DNA of 64,000 nt, taken from NCBI GenBank assembly GCA_963573315.1, contig OY752147.1:1488001-1552000 (forward strand), read 5' to 3'. Of the stretch, positions 17,262-27,963 are shown in pieces. The notes beneath the pieces are model-generated. The model made no database searches, was not told the origin of the DNA, and was given only the letters and a program-made list of their open reading frames with translations. Both the position numbers and the translations under genes were made by a program. The first letter of the stretch is position 1, and the number at the start of each line of letters is the position of its first letter. The stretch comes from Entomortierella parvispora (taxonomy: Eukaryota > Mortierellomycota > Mortierellomycetes > Mortierellales > Mortierellaceae).

Positions 17262-17530
17262 TGTTTAAAAAAAAGCGATGGACGGGTATAGATGGAAGGA
17301 TCCTTTTTTGTCCTGTCCCCTGACTTTGTGCCGAAAAAGATGCGCAAAGATTAGACGACGTTCGTGTATTTTAAAGACGAACAGGGATTCAGATGAGAAA
17401 GTCAACGATGGGGAGTGGTCCTCTGGATGAACGAAAGCAGATGGGAACGATTAGGAAGAATTACAAGAACGGGTGGAAGGAACAAAAGGAAGGTGAATAC
17501 TGGCAAGACATGGAGATGAAGAAGGGAGAC

Positions 17531-17564
<34 letters not shown>

Positions 17565-18376
17565 GCAAGTCTTGTTAAGATCCCCACTGCTCATCCTGCC
17601 GATCAGTTTTCCTATTATCGTCCCACAGAGTGGTTTGAGAGAGTGATTGCTTCGCGTAAAATAGGAAAGAATGTAAGAACGGTTCTCTCCAGTGCTGCCT
17701 CCTTTCGCTCATGTTGCAAACCTTCACCTCCCCCTCGAGTTTGTCCCTGTACCCTACATTTTTCGTTCACCTAAAAAACAGGACACCAGTTTGAATCAAG
17801 AGCAACCCAAAAAATATGGGTACGGTGCCTGGCATATCCCTCGTTAAGAATCCCTCCGGTCCACAATCACCTCTGGGAGACTGTCCGGGGATAAAAACAA
17901 ACAGGCATTGGGTGAATGAGCGCATTGGGACAACACAAACAATAAAAAAAAGAAAGGATCAGGAGACCTCCTTACGGGCTCATCCAATGCTTTTCCAAAG
18001 GGACTCCTATCGTTAGAGGTCTCCTGACATCCGGTGGAGCCAAACGCGTCAAACACTGTCTTAGCGCAGTTTCTTTTTCTAAACGTCTCCCGTACGCTTT
18101 CCCGAAAATTTGTGGACCGTGTACCTCCTCCCTCCGCTTGGTCATCTTCCTAGGTCCATTGGCTCTTCTTTCCACACTGGATGCAACATGAGCACGCGCA
18201 CCTTGTAAAGTACAGTACAGTACAATTAATGAATCTTTTTATTTAATTACTGTCAGTACAGTCGAAGGGAGGGAGTGGGATATATGCATGTTCATGTCGT
18301 AAGAGAGAACAAAAACGAAGTAACAGTAAAGACAAAAAAAATTACGAAAACAAAAAGGCAAAGTGAGCTCAGTTCT
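17262..18376. other. Intergenic region with long poly-A tract
   Basis: 1.1 kb between the hypothetical gene's start and the receptor gene's stop. It includes a 29-bp A run and a short direct repeat of CAGTA near 18,210. No coding frame is convincing. Confidence 0.5.
17531..17559. repeat. Poly-A tract, 29 A
   Basis: Uninterrupted A run. No target-site duplication or retroelement sequence is visible around it. Confidence 0.85.
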
Positions 18377-20500
18377 CTAGATAACAAAGAACTGATCTTG
18401 CTCCTTAACCTCTCTCCTCCGGCCCGTCATGAGGTAGCCCAGGGACGCAAACTTCTCGCCCCATTCACGAATCAGAGCCATCTTGAAGAAGACAATGAAA
18501 ATAACAGTTCCGATGGATGAAACGACAAACTCGGCCGCAACCATCAAGCCATAGGGAGGCAAGAATGGTGCCAACTGGTCCGCACAGAAGTTGTGGGCAT
18601 TACCAACCTTGAGACAGTACACGAACTTGATGATGTTGTTCTGCAGAGTCAAAGGGTTGATCTTTCGCAGCTGAATGAAGTAAAAGAGCCAGTAAAAGGT
18701 GACCGAGACTATGGCGCACACGGCCATCAAAGCAGCACGCCACTGAATACGGATTGCCATCATGACGTGGCGACGATGGGAAATAGCCGCAGCGGCGCCG
18801 GCGGACAAGGTGGAGCGGGACATGGTCTCAGAATCAGCGCCGGCCTGGGTCGAGATTCGAGCAATATGGAAGAAGGTGGCGATGTGGACCAAGAAGGCTG
18901 GGAAAATCATGGCTGCCAAGGGGTAGAAGAAGATTTGAGGCGCCATGTCCTGAGAAACCAGGCACAGCGTAGCAAACTCCCACTTGATTTCGCCCAGTCC
19001 CAATGCAACAGCGGTGACGGCGATAGCATATCCCCAGCACAGAATGTGAAGAAGCCAGTACTTCCTGGAGAACCAGGCAGAGTTCCAAACAGTATGCAGG
19101 TGAAGATTGAGAATCAAGGCCGTGCACCATCCGCAAGTAGCAACGGAAGCAAAGACAAGTATGGCACCTAAAAGGGCAAGGAGATGGCAATTCTCGCGTT
19201 AGAGTAGGGGATCCAATTGACTCCCGAATCCAGTCCGATTTGGGCAAAGATGCATACCTTGAATGGCGCACTTGAGATTGTTTTGCTGAGTACTGGGGTT
19301 AATAAGATCGGCGCACTGAATGCCTTTGGTGTTGATCAGGGGGAAAATGATGACCACCGAAAAAAGGAAGACGCAAATGGAGAAGAACAGAATCAACGCG
19401 CTTGGGTGAGAGCGCTTGTCGTCCAGGACCAAGTAGGTGAGGACCAAAATAAAAGACAGGACCATCGAGACTGCACGCATGGCGTTCGTGATTTTGAATC
19501 CAGTGTCCAAGGCTCCTGTACGGTAGAGCGAATACTGTGCTGGACAGGGCAGGCAGCATCCGTTCATACAATACTGAACGTTGGCTGTGGTGCCTCCTGG
19601 TCCGGTTTTGGGGTCTGTAACGAATGGGGCGTCGCACGCTGCAGTCAAGTTGCCAATTCCGGTTGGTCCAAGATCCTGAATAGCCTGAACAGTGTTACAA
19701 TTGCCATCGGGTTGGAAAGCAACTCCAGCGGGTGGTAGGTATGTGGTAGAGCCAGGGATGGGAGCATCGCACTTTGGAATGGCGGCGGTCTGGTTGAAGA
19801 TTGTGAGAAACTCGGAGCACTGTGTGACTGCAGATTGGCAGGTGGACTCACAAGCGAACATGACGTTGTAGGTATTACCCCCCGCAGGCACTACTTTAGG
19901 GAAAGCTGTGGAGCAGACATACTCCATAAATGGCTCAAAGCAGGCGACGGTGAGCTGGCTGACCTGGGTGGTGTTGATACCTTGTTTGTTCAGGCTGCCT
20001 TCAATGTCGGCAACAGTGGTGTTAGGGGGCAGCCAGACTTCGTAGTTGACATAGTTTTTGCAGAGCGTGCCAGTGTAGGGTGCCACTATCAAAGGAGGAA
20101 TGTTGAAGGACGGTTAGCTATGATTCGTTGTGCGAGCATTCACTTGTTGGGAACATCCCCTGAAAGACCGACACAGCCCTCCAAGAGCAGTAGAGTACAG
20201 TAGGACAGAGAGCTCCACATTCAGGCACACAAACACACGCACGCCCACACAGAGACGCACATGCATGTATACACACATACACACACACACACACACGCAC
20301 ACACACACACACACACACGGGTAGGTGATTGCGCCACCAATCCCAAATGGGCAAGTGGATCTCGATCGGCTGGTTTCTGCTTGATGTACTGCACACCAAC
20401 ACCACTTACTGGATCCGATAGAAACGGCATCTGTCATGGATCCGACGAGGCCGAGGGCCAGGGCGGCGACCGCAGTGACTTTGGTCAGGAATCGGGTCAT
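18377..20500 (-). CDS. Frizzled/Smoothened-like seven-transmembrane receptor
   Basis: Exons 20410-20500, 19258-20085 and 18377-19167 give 569 residues. A signal peptide (about 1-25, VAALALGLVGSMTDA) is followed by a roughly 200-residue extracellular region with many cysteines spaced as in Frizzled-type cysteine-rich domains (for example the CFEPF, CESTCQ and YCMNGCCLPCP blocks). Seven hydrophobic helices follow, the first two at about 232-251 and 258-279 and the other five in exon 3. The KTxxxW Dishevelled-binding motif of animal Frizzleds is not seen in the short cytosolic tail. Frizzled-like GPCRs have been reported in early-diverging fungi; their ligands are unknown and fungi lack Wnt. Intron 1 contains a CA microsatellite. 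Confidence 0.85.
20271..20318. repeat. (CA)n microsatellite in receptor intron 1
   Basis: About 24 CA units with single-base interruptions, lying wholly within the first intron of the receptor gene. Confidence 0.9.
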
Positions 20501-21838
20501 GAGCGGGGGGGTTGAGGAGGACTGAATGAGATTGGGTCGAGATGTGTTTGTTTCAGGAACGAATGAGAAGGGAGGGAGGGGGCGATGAAAGAGATTCGAG
20601 ATGGAGGAGAATGGAAAAGGGTTGGTGTTCACCGGTGAGTGCTGGTGGGGACAGGAGGGGATGCGGAGCACAGGGAGGGGGATGGAGGGAAGGAGAGGAG
20701 GATGGGCGGGGTGGACAAAGGGGACAAAAGGCAAGAAGAAGAAGAAGAAGAAGAGAGGGAGGGAGGGAGAGGGAGAAGAAAGAGAAGAGAGGAGGAAAGG
20801 GAAATGGGAAAAAGAGTCTTCCTTTGCCCTCTCCACAACGCGAAAAGGAAGGGAAGGGAACGACAAGTCGACAACCGGTCGGTGCTGCTGTCGGTGCTGC
20901 TGCTGTCTCGTGGGAGGGTGAGGCCGATTCAATACGAACAGGAATATGAATACTGTATGAACATGAACATGAGTGGACATGATAACACGCTCGTTGAACC
21001 TTGGCCCTGCACCTTGTCAGAAGATACGACTCCGACAGTACCTTTTCGTTCTTGTTCTGCTGCTATATTGTTCTATTCTAATCAAACGCTCGTTCATTCA
21101 TTCGTTCATTCGTTCGTGTTTATTGGCCTGTTGCCGCTGTATTGTATTCATTTGTGATCAACCTCTACTGCCACTAGCACAGGAACCCCCCTGGCTGCTG
21201 AGCAGCCGGGATCCTTTACCCCGATCACCTTTTTTTCTCCTCTTCTCCCTTCGCCATCCACTCCCTTCCAAAGAGATGGACCATGAGTGAATCTTTCGAA
21301 GCAATGACCTGCAGGTCTACCCATGTGTCTCCATCATCTCCACGTCCTTGTCCTCTCCTGCCCGTGGCCATGCTGCGCGCTGACATGTGGAGGGGCAAGC
21401 AGATATTGGTCTCGATCACTGCTCTCAATTTTCTCTCTACAATTTATTCTCCCTGTCCCACTGTACGTCTTGCACACTGTGAACCTGTTGGTTGAATCAA
21501 CGCTGTGTTTGGGTTATTACAGGAGCTGCTTGCTGCTGCTGCTGCTGTTGTTATTGCTGTTGTTGTTGTTGACAATGTCGTTGTTGAGGTTCTGCACAAA
21601 GGACCATCGATTCCCTTACAGTGCTGCACATACTTTGTTCCTCACTACATTTTGTCCCACATTGCAATCATCCCATCTCTCACCCCACGACTCTTACCGT
21701 TGCCTTCAAGATCTCCCTGATGAACGTTGTTCAGGGTTTCCTCTAGTTGTTGGAGGCTCAGTGGACCATACTATAGTCTAGTGTGCCCTGTTTTTTTCTT
21801 CCACCTCGTTAGCACCAACGTTCACGCTAATTTTTCAG
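20501..21838. other. Intergenic region between receptor gene and orphan exon
   Basis: The first 400 bp are extremely purine-rich on the plus strand, which is the pyrimidine-rich promoter or leader of the receptor gene. A CTG/TTG microsatellite lies at 21524-21571. Any upstream exons of the exon at 21839 would have to be here, but none is clear. Confidence 0.45.
21524..21571. repeat. (CTG/TTG)n trinucleotide repeat
   Basis: About 14 triplets of CTG and TTG with a few substitutions. It could encode Leu or Ala/Val runs, but no gene model around it is convincing. Confidence 0.8.
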
Positions 21839-21946
21839 GGTCAGGGAAGGCCCAAGGGCAAGAAGCCACTCTCACATAAGCGTCAACAAACGATCGGAGG
21901 TTTCTTCAAAGAGGAACCCAAGCGCAAACCCATTTTGCCTGAATGA
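21839..21946 (+). CDS. Putative terminal exon with PIP-box-like motif (partial gene)
   Basis: After a strong acceptor (TTTTTCAG) an open frame of 35 codons runs to a TGA. The peptide is very basic (GRPKGKKPLSHKRQ) and contains QQTIGGFF, which matches the PCNA-interacting PIP-box pattern QxxIxxFF close to a C-terminus. I cannot link it to upstream exons and do not recognise the parent protein. A chance frame is possible. If real, the protein would be a small or multi-exon PCNA partner in replication or repair. Confidence 0.3.
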   Translation, partial: GQGRPKGKKPLSHKRQQTIGGFFKEEPKRKPILPE

Positions 21947-22787
21947 TTACAGTATTTTTTTTCTTTGGACCCCCTTGTCTGCGGCACACCAACGGTAGTG
22001 CTTCCCGAGGGACTGATAATAAAGTGCAAGGGAGAGAGGATGCTCTTTCCTGCTGCTCCACACAGACACGCAGACATGCAGACACACAGACATTTGGAGA
22101 GAGACGGAGGGACAGACAAACAGACAAACCTCTTCTCCCACGAGACACGTTGTTGGCAGAGCAAGAGCAGGCAACAAACGAGACGAGACGAAACGAGTCG
22201 AAACTCTAGAAGAGCAAAAAAGAAAACAGCGGACCTGCACCGGAGTGGCTGCTTCTGTTCATTTCGACTGCTGTCAAACCCACCCGAATCCAACGTGAAC
22301 ACTAAAAAAAGTTTGTCCCTCATCCCACTTGACCTTGCTCTCGTCTCGACACTCTTTCATCCCTCTCTGTGGTTGGTTTGCAGAGGCCTAGAGCGATGGA
22401 CCGTACCGTCTAATGTGAATGAGAGAGAAGAGAGAGTTTAGTAGAAGAGTGAAGAGATTGACATCACCGGAGAAATAAAGAGAAGGGGCCTGAGCTTGGT
22501 TCCATTTCCTACTCTCTCCACAAAAGCTCCAGAGCGAGTACCTGGATACATGTAGCCAACAGGGTCGCGTCTAATTCCCACGACGCCCTTCCTTTACACC
22601 TTGGGTCATAAAAGGAAACGTCCGAGTAAAAAAAAATCATCTTCCCTGCTGCTGCTGGCAGCCACACTCATTCCTGCTCCCAGCGAAATCTGATTCATCT
22701 CACTTTTTTATTTTTGTCCATCTGACCATTCCGCTCATTCAACTCTTTTCATCTTTAGCGCGGATTGTCTTCTTTGTCAATTAGGAA
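21947..22787. other. Promoter-side spacer of aldose epimerase gene
   Basis: About 840 bp with no convincing gene. The last 200 bp before the epimerase start are pyrimidine-rich, as in many fungal promoters. Confidence 0.45.
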
Positions 22788-24678
22788 ATGCCAATTCAGA
22801 CTACGACACTCTCGACAGACCCAGTTCTTGTCCAGCAGCACCACCTCTCTGTGACCCTGCCCCCAAATACCAACAACAACCACACGGAGAGAACGGTCTT
22901 TTCGGCCACGATTTTGACCTATGGAGCCACATTGACTCATCTTTGCTACCCTGACCGATGGAACTCACCTCAGGACGTGGTGCTTGGTTTTGACCATTGG
23001 CAAGAATACTTGGCCCAGGCACAGCCTGGAGCGTTGAACCCTTTCTTTGGAGCTATAATTGGACGAACTGCCAGTCGGTAAGGTGTTTGTCAATATTAAC
23101 TACATGTGTCAAAGTATCAATTGAAGGTTAACGGGCCGGGCAACCATATGATAGTCAAGCAGAGACGTGGAGCAGGAGAAAGAGAGCGGAAGGTGAAGTG
23201 TGAGTGGGGCAGGAAAGATAAGTAAAAGGAGCGAGAAGGTTGAGAGAGCCGGTACCTCTTGCATGTAGTCAATACCCGGGGCGGGGCGCGCGTTTCTTTG
23301 AATTGTGCGATAAGCAATGGTGACCTTGCCTCTGTTTCTGTTCAACGGACAAGAAGCACGCCCGCATAAAGAAGATGCTGTGCCCAGGCACCAGGCATCA
23401 AAAGCCGTTTGACATGTGCTGCGAGGAAGGCTCACCTCTTTTTTTTTTTTTTTTTTTGTACCGAACTACATTCTTTTTTTTCGACATCCGATCAACTGGC
23501 CCCTACCCTTCTGCAGCATCGCCCATGCTTCGTTCTGTCTCGAAACTCCACACTCGGTCTCAGTGAGCGCAGGTAGTAGCGCGAACAGGCATTCCGACAA
23601 TCGCAAAGACACTACCAAAATCAGCGCGACCCACAAACTAAAGGTTTCTAATGGTTTGGATTGTCATCATGGTGGACCCCTCGGATTTGACAAGCAGCAT
23701 TGGACTACGGTCAAGGTAGATCAGGATCGAAATGCCGTCCTCTTGCGGTTGGTCTCGCCTAATGGTCAGAATGGCTATCCTGGTCGACTCGTAACAACGG
23801 TCGAGTATCAGTTGACATCTGAGGGAGAGCTCTGTGTCGAATATTGGGCGAAACTGGAGAGAGGATCCAACGATGACATCTCCTCGGCCTCTGTAGACCT
23901 GCAGAGTACGATTGTCAGTTTGACTCATCATGCTTACTGGAACTTGGACGGTGTTTTGAACCCTGCGGACGAAACCTCGTCGTCACTATCGTTGGCTCAG
24001 CTGGAATCGTCGGAGCATGTGAAGATTCGTAACCCATGCTCGGTTAAAGACCATCGACTTTGGCTAAGTAGTAACAAACTGATAGAGTTGGGCGCGTCCC
24101 ATCCAGTCCCGACAGGCAACATTGTGGATGTCGCTCAGGATGAACTTTTGGATTTCACACAGGCAAAGACACTGGGACCTGGACTGGATGAGATCCCTGG
24201 AGGTTATGGATATGATCATGTCTACGCCCTTCCAGGATCTGCCTCTGCTTGTGGGCCTGCGGTGGGTATCCAGGCCTATTTCCCTGAAACCCCGCATGTC
24301 GCCACTCTGACCTCACCGCGAACTGGTATTCGACTGGATCTGTACACCTCCGAGCCTGCCTTGGTCCTCTACGCCTCCGGATACCTGGACGGTTCAAAGT
24401 TGCAGTCGACCAAATCAAAGTCTCTGGATATGCCCTCCTCCTCCTTTATCTTGTCACCCGCTGCTCCCAGCACGACCGCCGCTGTCGCCAACAATGAAAA
24501 TGGAGAGGTTGTGATTGAGGCTGTTTTTGACAAGTTTGCAGGTATCAGCTTAGAACCCATTCGATACCCAGACGCGATCCATCATCCAGAATGGTCTTCC
24601 ATGGTCACGCTGCATGCAGGTCAAGAATACCGCCAACGGTCTATCTACAGGCTAAGCGTGGAGTCATCGACGTCCTGA
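22788..24678 (+). CDS. Aldose 1-epimerase (galactose mutarotase)
   Basis: Exon 1 is 22788-23077 and exon 2 is 23577-24678, giving 463 residues in frame. The enzyme interconverts alpha and beta anomers of hexoses, the entry step of the Leloir pathway. Landmarks are LTYGATLTHL, FFGAIIGRTASR (substrate arginine), CHHGGPLGFD (first catalytic His), LTHHAYWNL (second catalytic His) and SLEPIRYPDA (catalytic Glu), so all active-site positions seem intact. It is about 100 residues longer than bacterial or animal enzymes, with loop insertions and a Ser/Ala-rich segment near residue 390. No signal peptide is seen, so it should be cytosolic. The acceptor of the single 499-bp intron is chosen by phase, because two nearer AGs would bring in a stop. 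Confidence 0.92.
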
Positions 24679-24688
24679 TATCATAGAC

Positions 24689-24694
24689 AATAAA
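24689..24694 (+). terminator. AATAAA polyadenylation signal of the epimerase gene
   Basis: AATAAA lies about ten bases after the epimerase stop codon. Confidence 0.45.
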
Positions 24695-24886
24695 CCCTTT
24701 CCCCAAAATTCATGTAAATAGACTATCAACTTTGAGAATTGTTAGAGAGTAATATCACTTTATTGCTGACAAAGAGTCAGATGTAGGATCACGCTGTAAT
24801 CGGGAATTCGAAGAAAGACTTCTGTGGACAATCAGCGGACAAATCTCGTCCTGGATTGATTCTCTCTGGTCAAGTGCCGTCTTTTG

Positions 24887-27049
24887 CTATCTACAAGACC
24901 ATCGTCCGAGAGTATCCACCTCAAGCCGCTTTTTTGTGCCGGAAGTGCCCAAAGACATATAGATATCATCATTATTAATAAAGTCATATCCACTGCTATT
25001 GACGCAGCCAGTCCCTTCAATTGTCGCTGTCTCTGCCACGTCTCCTCGCCTACGTCGTTTTCTTGACTTTGGATTCTCATCTCCAGCAGCCATTCCGAAA
25101 GGCACCTCTACATAAATGCGTCTGACATATCTGGTGCACTTCTCAGCATTGGGGAGCTGTTGAATTATCATGGCCACTGTGTCATTCGAAAAGCCATAAT
25201 AATCGGGTCCTGAGACCGCGTTGGTATGGTTCCGTTTGCGAATATCATTGGCGACTTTCACAATATGTGTCCAGGCTCCCGTAGCAGTTCCAGCAATGAT
25301 GGGCTTCCCTGGTTGATCATTGGCCTCTACATGAAACTGGACTCGCAGCAAGAGAAGAAAGTTAGCTCTTTTTTCTTTCTTTTGCCACCAACTAGACTGC
25401 CCTTTGTTTTTTTTTTACCTTGGGTCCATTGCCATCGTCAACAACACTGCACATATATGTCGCCTTCTTGAAAGGATCTATCATGCTGTTGTAGAGTCTA
25501 GAGGCTTTATACCCGACTGGCCAAATATATCGCTCATTATGGAATGTCTCCCTGTCATAAACAATACGACCAGTGCTCCAGAGCGTCAAGATACCCAATT
25601 GGACGGGCATTTTCACCGATCCATTCTCGTCCCGTGGGAGAAAAAAGACTTTTCTAGATGTGCTGGGATCAATACGATGTGTGAAGGGTTGATGTACACG
25701 CTTTGGCTTTTGTTTAGCAGATCCAACGTTGGTGATAGCGGATGCAATCACGGCTGGTCGTGTTATTTCGCTAGGATTGAACTCTTTGATCAGCATCGAT
25801 GATGATTGTGGATCGACCACCTTTCTGAAATAAAGCCCCTTAGGCTCTTCTAGACTGGGCTCCAAGTACTTGATACGCAATGCCTCTTTACCGGGTCTTG
25901 AGTTACTACTCATGCACAAGTCCATCGCCAGTCTGGGTCCCGAATTGTTGATATACCAAGCCGTTTCCTCACTTTGTAGCGAGTTGCTAATACGCATGGT
26001 AATCCCTTGACTTTGCTCCCAATTGTTGACACGCCAAGCTATTTCCCGGCTTAGCTGCGAGTGGTGCAAATTCATCCTTGGACCTGGTTCCTCGTTGTTG
26101 ATGGGTATAGCCTTTTCTCGACATGGCTCCGAGTTGCAGATACGCACAGTCATCTCTTGACTTGGATTCCAATTGCTAACATGCAGACCCACACTTGGAC
26201 TGGGTTCAGAGTTGCTGGCAAGAAAGCCTATCTCTGGATTGAGTTCCGAGCTGATGCTACACAGGTCCACTTTCAGATTGGGTTCTGAGGTACTGGTATG
26301 CAAAGCTTCTCGTGAATTGTCCAATGCAGGTTCCTTCGACGCGGTGATATGTCTATCTCGGGCAGACAAAGAGTCCGAGCCCCTACTACCACCGCCTGTC
26401 AAACCGTCATTGTCTGTTCCCGATCCCGAGCTACGATGTCCGAAGGTCAAGAGGCGATCTAACAAAAGACTGTGCGGTAGAGATGAGTTTTCAAGACTGA
26501 GTATGGAGGGCCAGAGTTCTCAATTGGCATGTTGACTATCCGTTTACCTTTTCTCTTTGCGCAAATGCCTTACGCGCCGTAATGATCTTCCCAACTTTTG
26601 GTTTATCTTTTGATTGTCCTACGAGGATACGTTATTGTGATCTGTTGTTTAGCATGGGCTTTTCCGAAAGAGACGATCGGCAGATGGACCGCTCTTTTTA
26701 CCTCCAAGATCTGATCTAGTTTGGACTGAAGTGCCTTGAGTTTGTCGCTTGGGGGGGAGAATAGGTCTGACTCTTGCAACGAGGGCAAAGACGTCCTGCG
26801 ACTGTGGGAATCCGTTGTGCTCTTGTGTTGGTGCGGTTGCTTCAGATCCTTCTGGAAATAATGTTGGTGCCCGTGCGCAAAAGGGGTGGGTGTTCTGAGG
26901 CATTGCTCCATTTGCTGCCCATGAGCACCCTCGTGCAAGGAATGCGATGGATTCTTTGAAAGAGTTGAATGACGCTGACTCTGGAGGTAATTCTCGTGCT
27001 GAAGGTCCGAGGATACTTCTGCAGCTCCTATGGTGATCACGCCCTCCAT
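24887..27049 (-). CDS. FYRN/FYRC-domain chromatin protein (TBRG1-like)
   Basis: Exons 26702-27049, 26548-26618, 25419-26469 and 24887-25336 give 639 residues. Near the first exon junction a basic coiled coil (KLDQILE, then DNQKINQKLGRSLRRVRHLRKEK...) matches the N-terminal helix of TBRG1-type proteins. The FYRN part (GILTLWSTGRIVYDR, FHNERYIWPVGY) and the FYRC part (ATGAWTHIVK, SGPDYYGFSNDTVA, LPNAEKCTRYV) form the tandem phenylalanine/tyrosine-rich module found in chromatin proteins such as MLL, JARID1 and TBRG1. Between coiled coil and FYRN lie about 160 residues made of degenerate 13-residue repeats. The C-terminus has an Arg/Lys-rich patch that could be a nuclear localisation signal. Junctions were set by phase; exon 3 uses the upstream CACAG acceptor, because the nearer one breaks frame. 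Confidence 0.88.
25860..26300 (-). repeat. Degenerate 39-bp (13-codon) coding repeats in the FYR gene
   Basis: Roughly a dozen units of pattern S-N-S-E-P-x5-hydrophobic-x-I/L are read in the protein. DNA copies show recurring GTTGCTAATACGCA-like blocks on the plus strand. Units are diverged and some lack one or two codons. Confidence 0.65.
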
Positions 27050-27963
27050 ATGTTCCGTTAGAGGACGACTTTTGGGAACGAAAACAAACAGTTGGCGGCG
27101 TCGTCGTCTGTGAGGGTCTATCTCCCCTCTGAGCCTCGAGGAGTCAATCGGCAAGTTGACAAAGCAGCAGTTGGTCAAGGAGTTGCCTATATCAGAGCGC
27201 GATCGGGAAAGATCCTTGTAAGTGTACAGACAGTTTATTGAAATAGAATGGTGAGCACGGTATGCTAAAAGGACATTTCGTACCAAGGGAGTGAAAGGCA
27301 GTGTCACAAGGAGAGCAAGCAAAAAGCGAAGAAGAAGGAGGAACAGAGGAATGGGAAAAGAGACAAGCAGAATGCGTGCAAAGACGAGATAGAAGCGGAG
27401 CGTGAAGGAAAGGGAGAGGAAGGAAAAGGGGTGGTCAGAGAAAGAAAGGGAAGTGCGAACTCGGTCAGCCATGGCAAAGCATTGGGCAATACAGAAGAGG
27501 ACAGAAGACAAGAACAGAGGAAGAGGGACAGGAGGGCGAGGGAGGGAGGAAGAAGGCCCAAAGGGAAAGAGTGTGCAACCATCAAGCGCGAGAAAAAAGA
27601 GAGAGAGAGAGAGAGAAAGAGAGCATGCACGCCCATGCAACGACCAGTCGTCCAGTAGTTATCTAGAAACAAACACAAACAAACGTCCACACACATCCAT
27701 CCATCCATCCACACATTCACACCTTACCATTGGCGGCGCACAGACGGGCCGCGGCGGACCCGACCGGGGTCACATCCTGTCATACATGGATAAACACAGA
27801 TTTCATTTTCATCTCCCCCGCAACGACGATCGTGCCTGTTTCGCTGGCTCTCGTTCTTCTGTCTCTTCGGACATCTTTTCTTTCGCTCCTTCTTTCCCTC
27901 CTTCCCTCCCTCCCTCGTCCTCCGTCCTCTCTCCTCCTTCCTCACTCTCCTTCCCTCCTTCCC
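27050..27963. other. Divergent promoter region, FYR gene / DAHP synthase
   Basis: A 914-bp spacer between two divergent start codons. It contains GA-rich DNA near 27,590-27,625, a CCAT repeat near 27,695-27,710 and a C/T-rich leader just before the DAHP synthase start. No gene is evident inside. Confidence 0.55.

Noticed and set aside
17531-17559. Poly-A run as the tail of a retrotransposed copy
   Set aside because: No target duplication or reverse-transcribed gene lies next to it; similar A/T runs are common in introns and spacers here.
26702-27640. Upstream extension of the FYR gene's first frame with a hydrophobic N-terminus
   Set aside because: The extension is translated pyrimidine-rich promoter sequence; the ATG at 27049 begins the normal coding composition.
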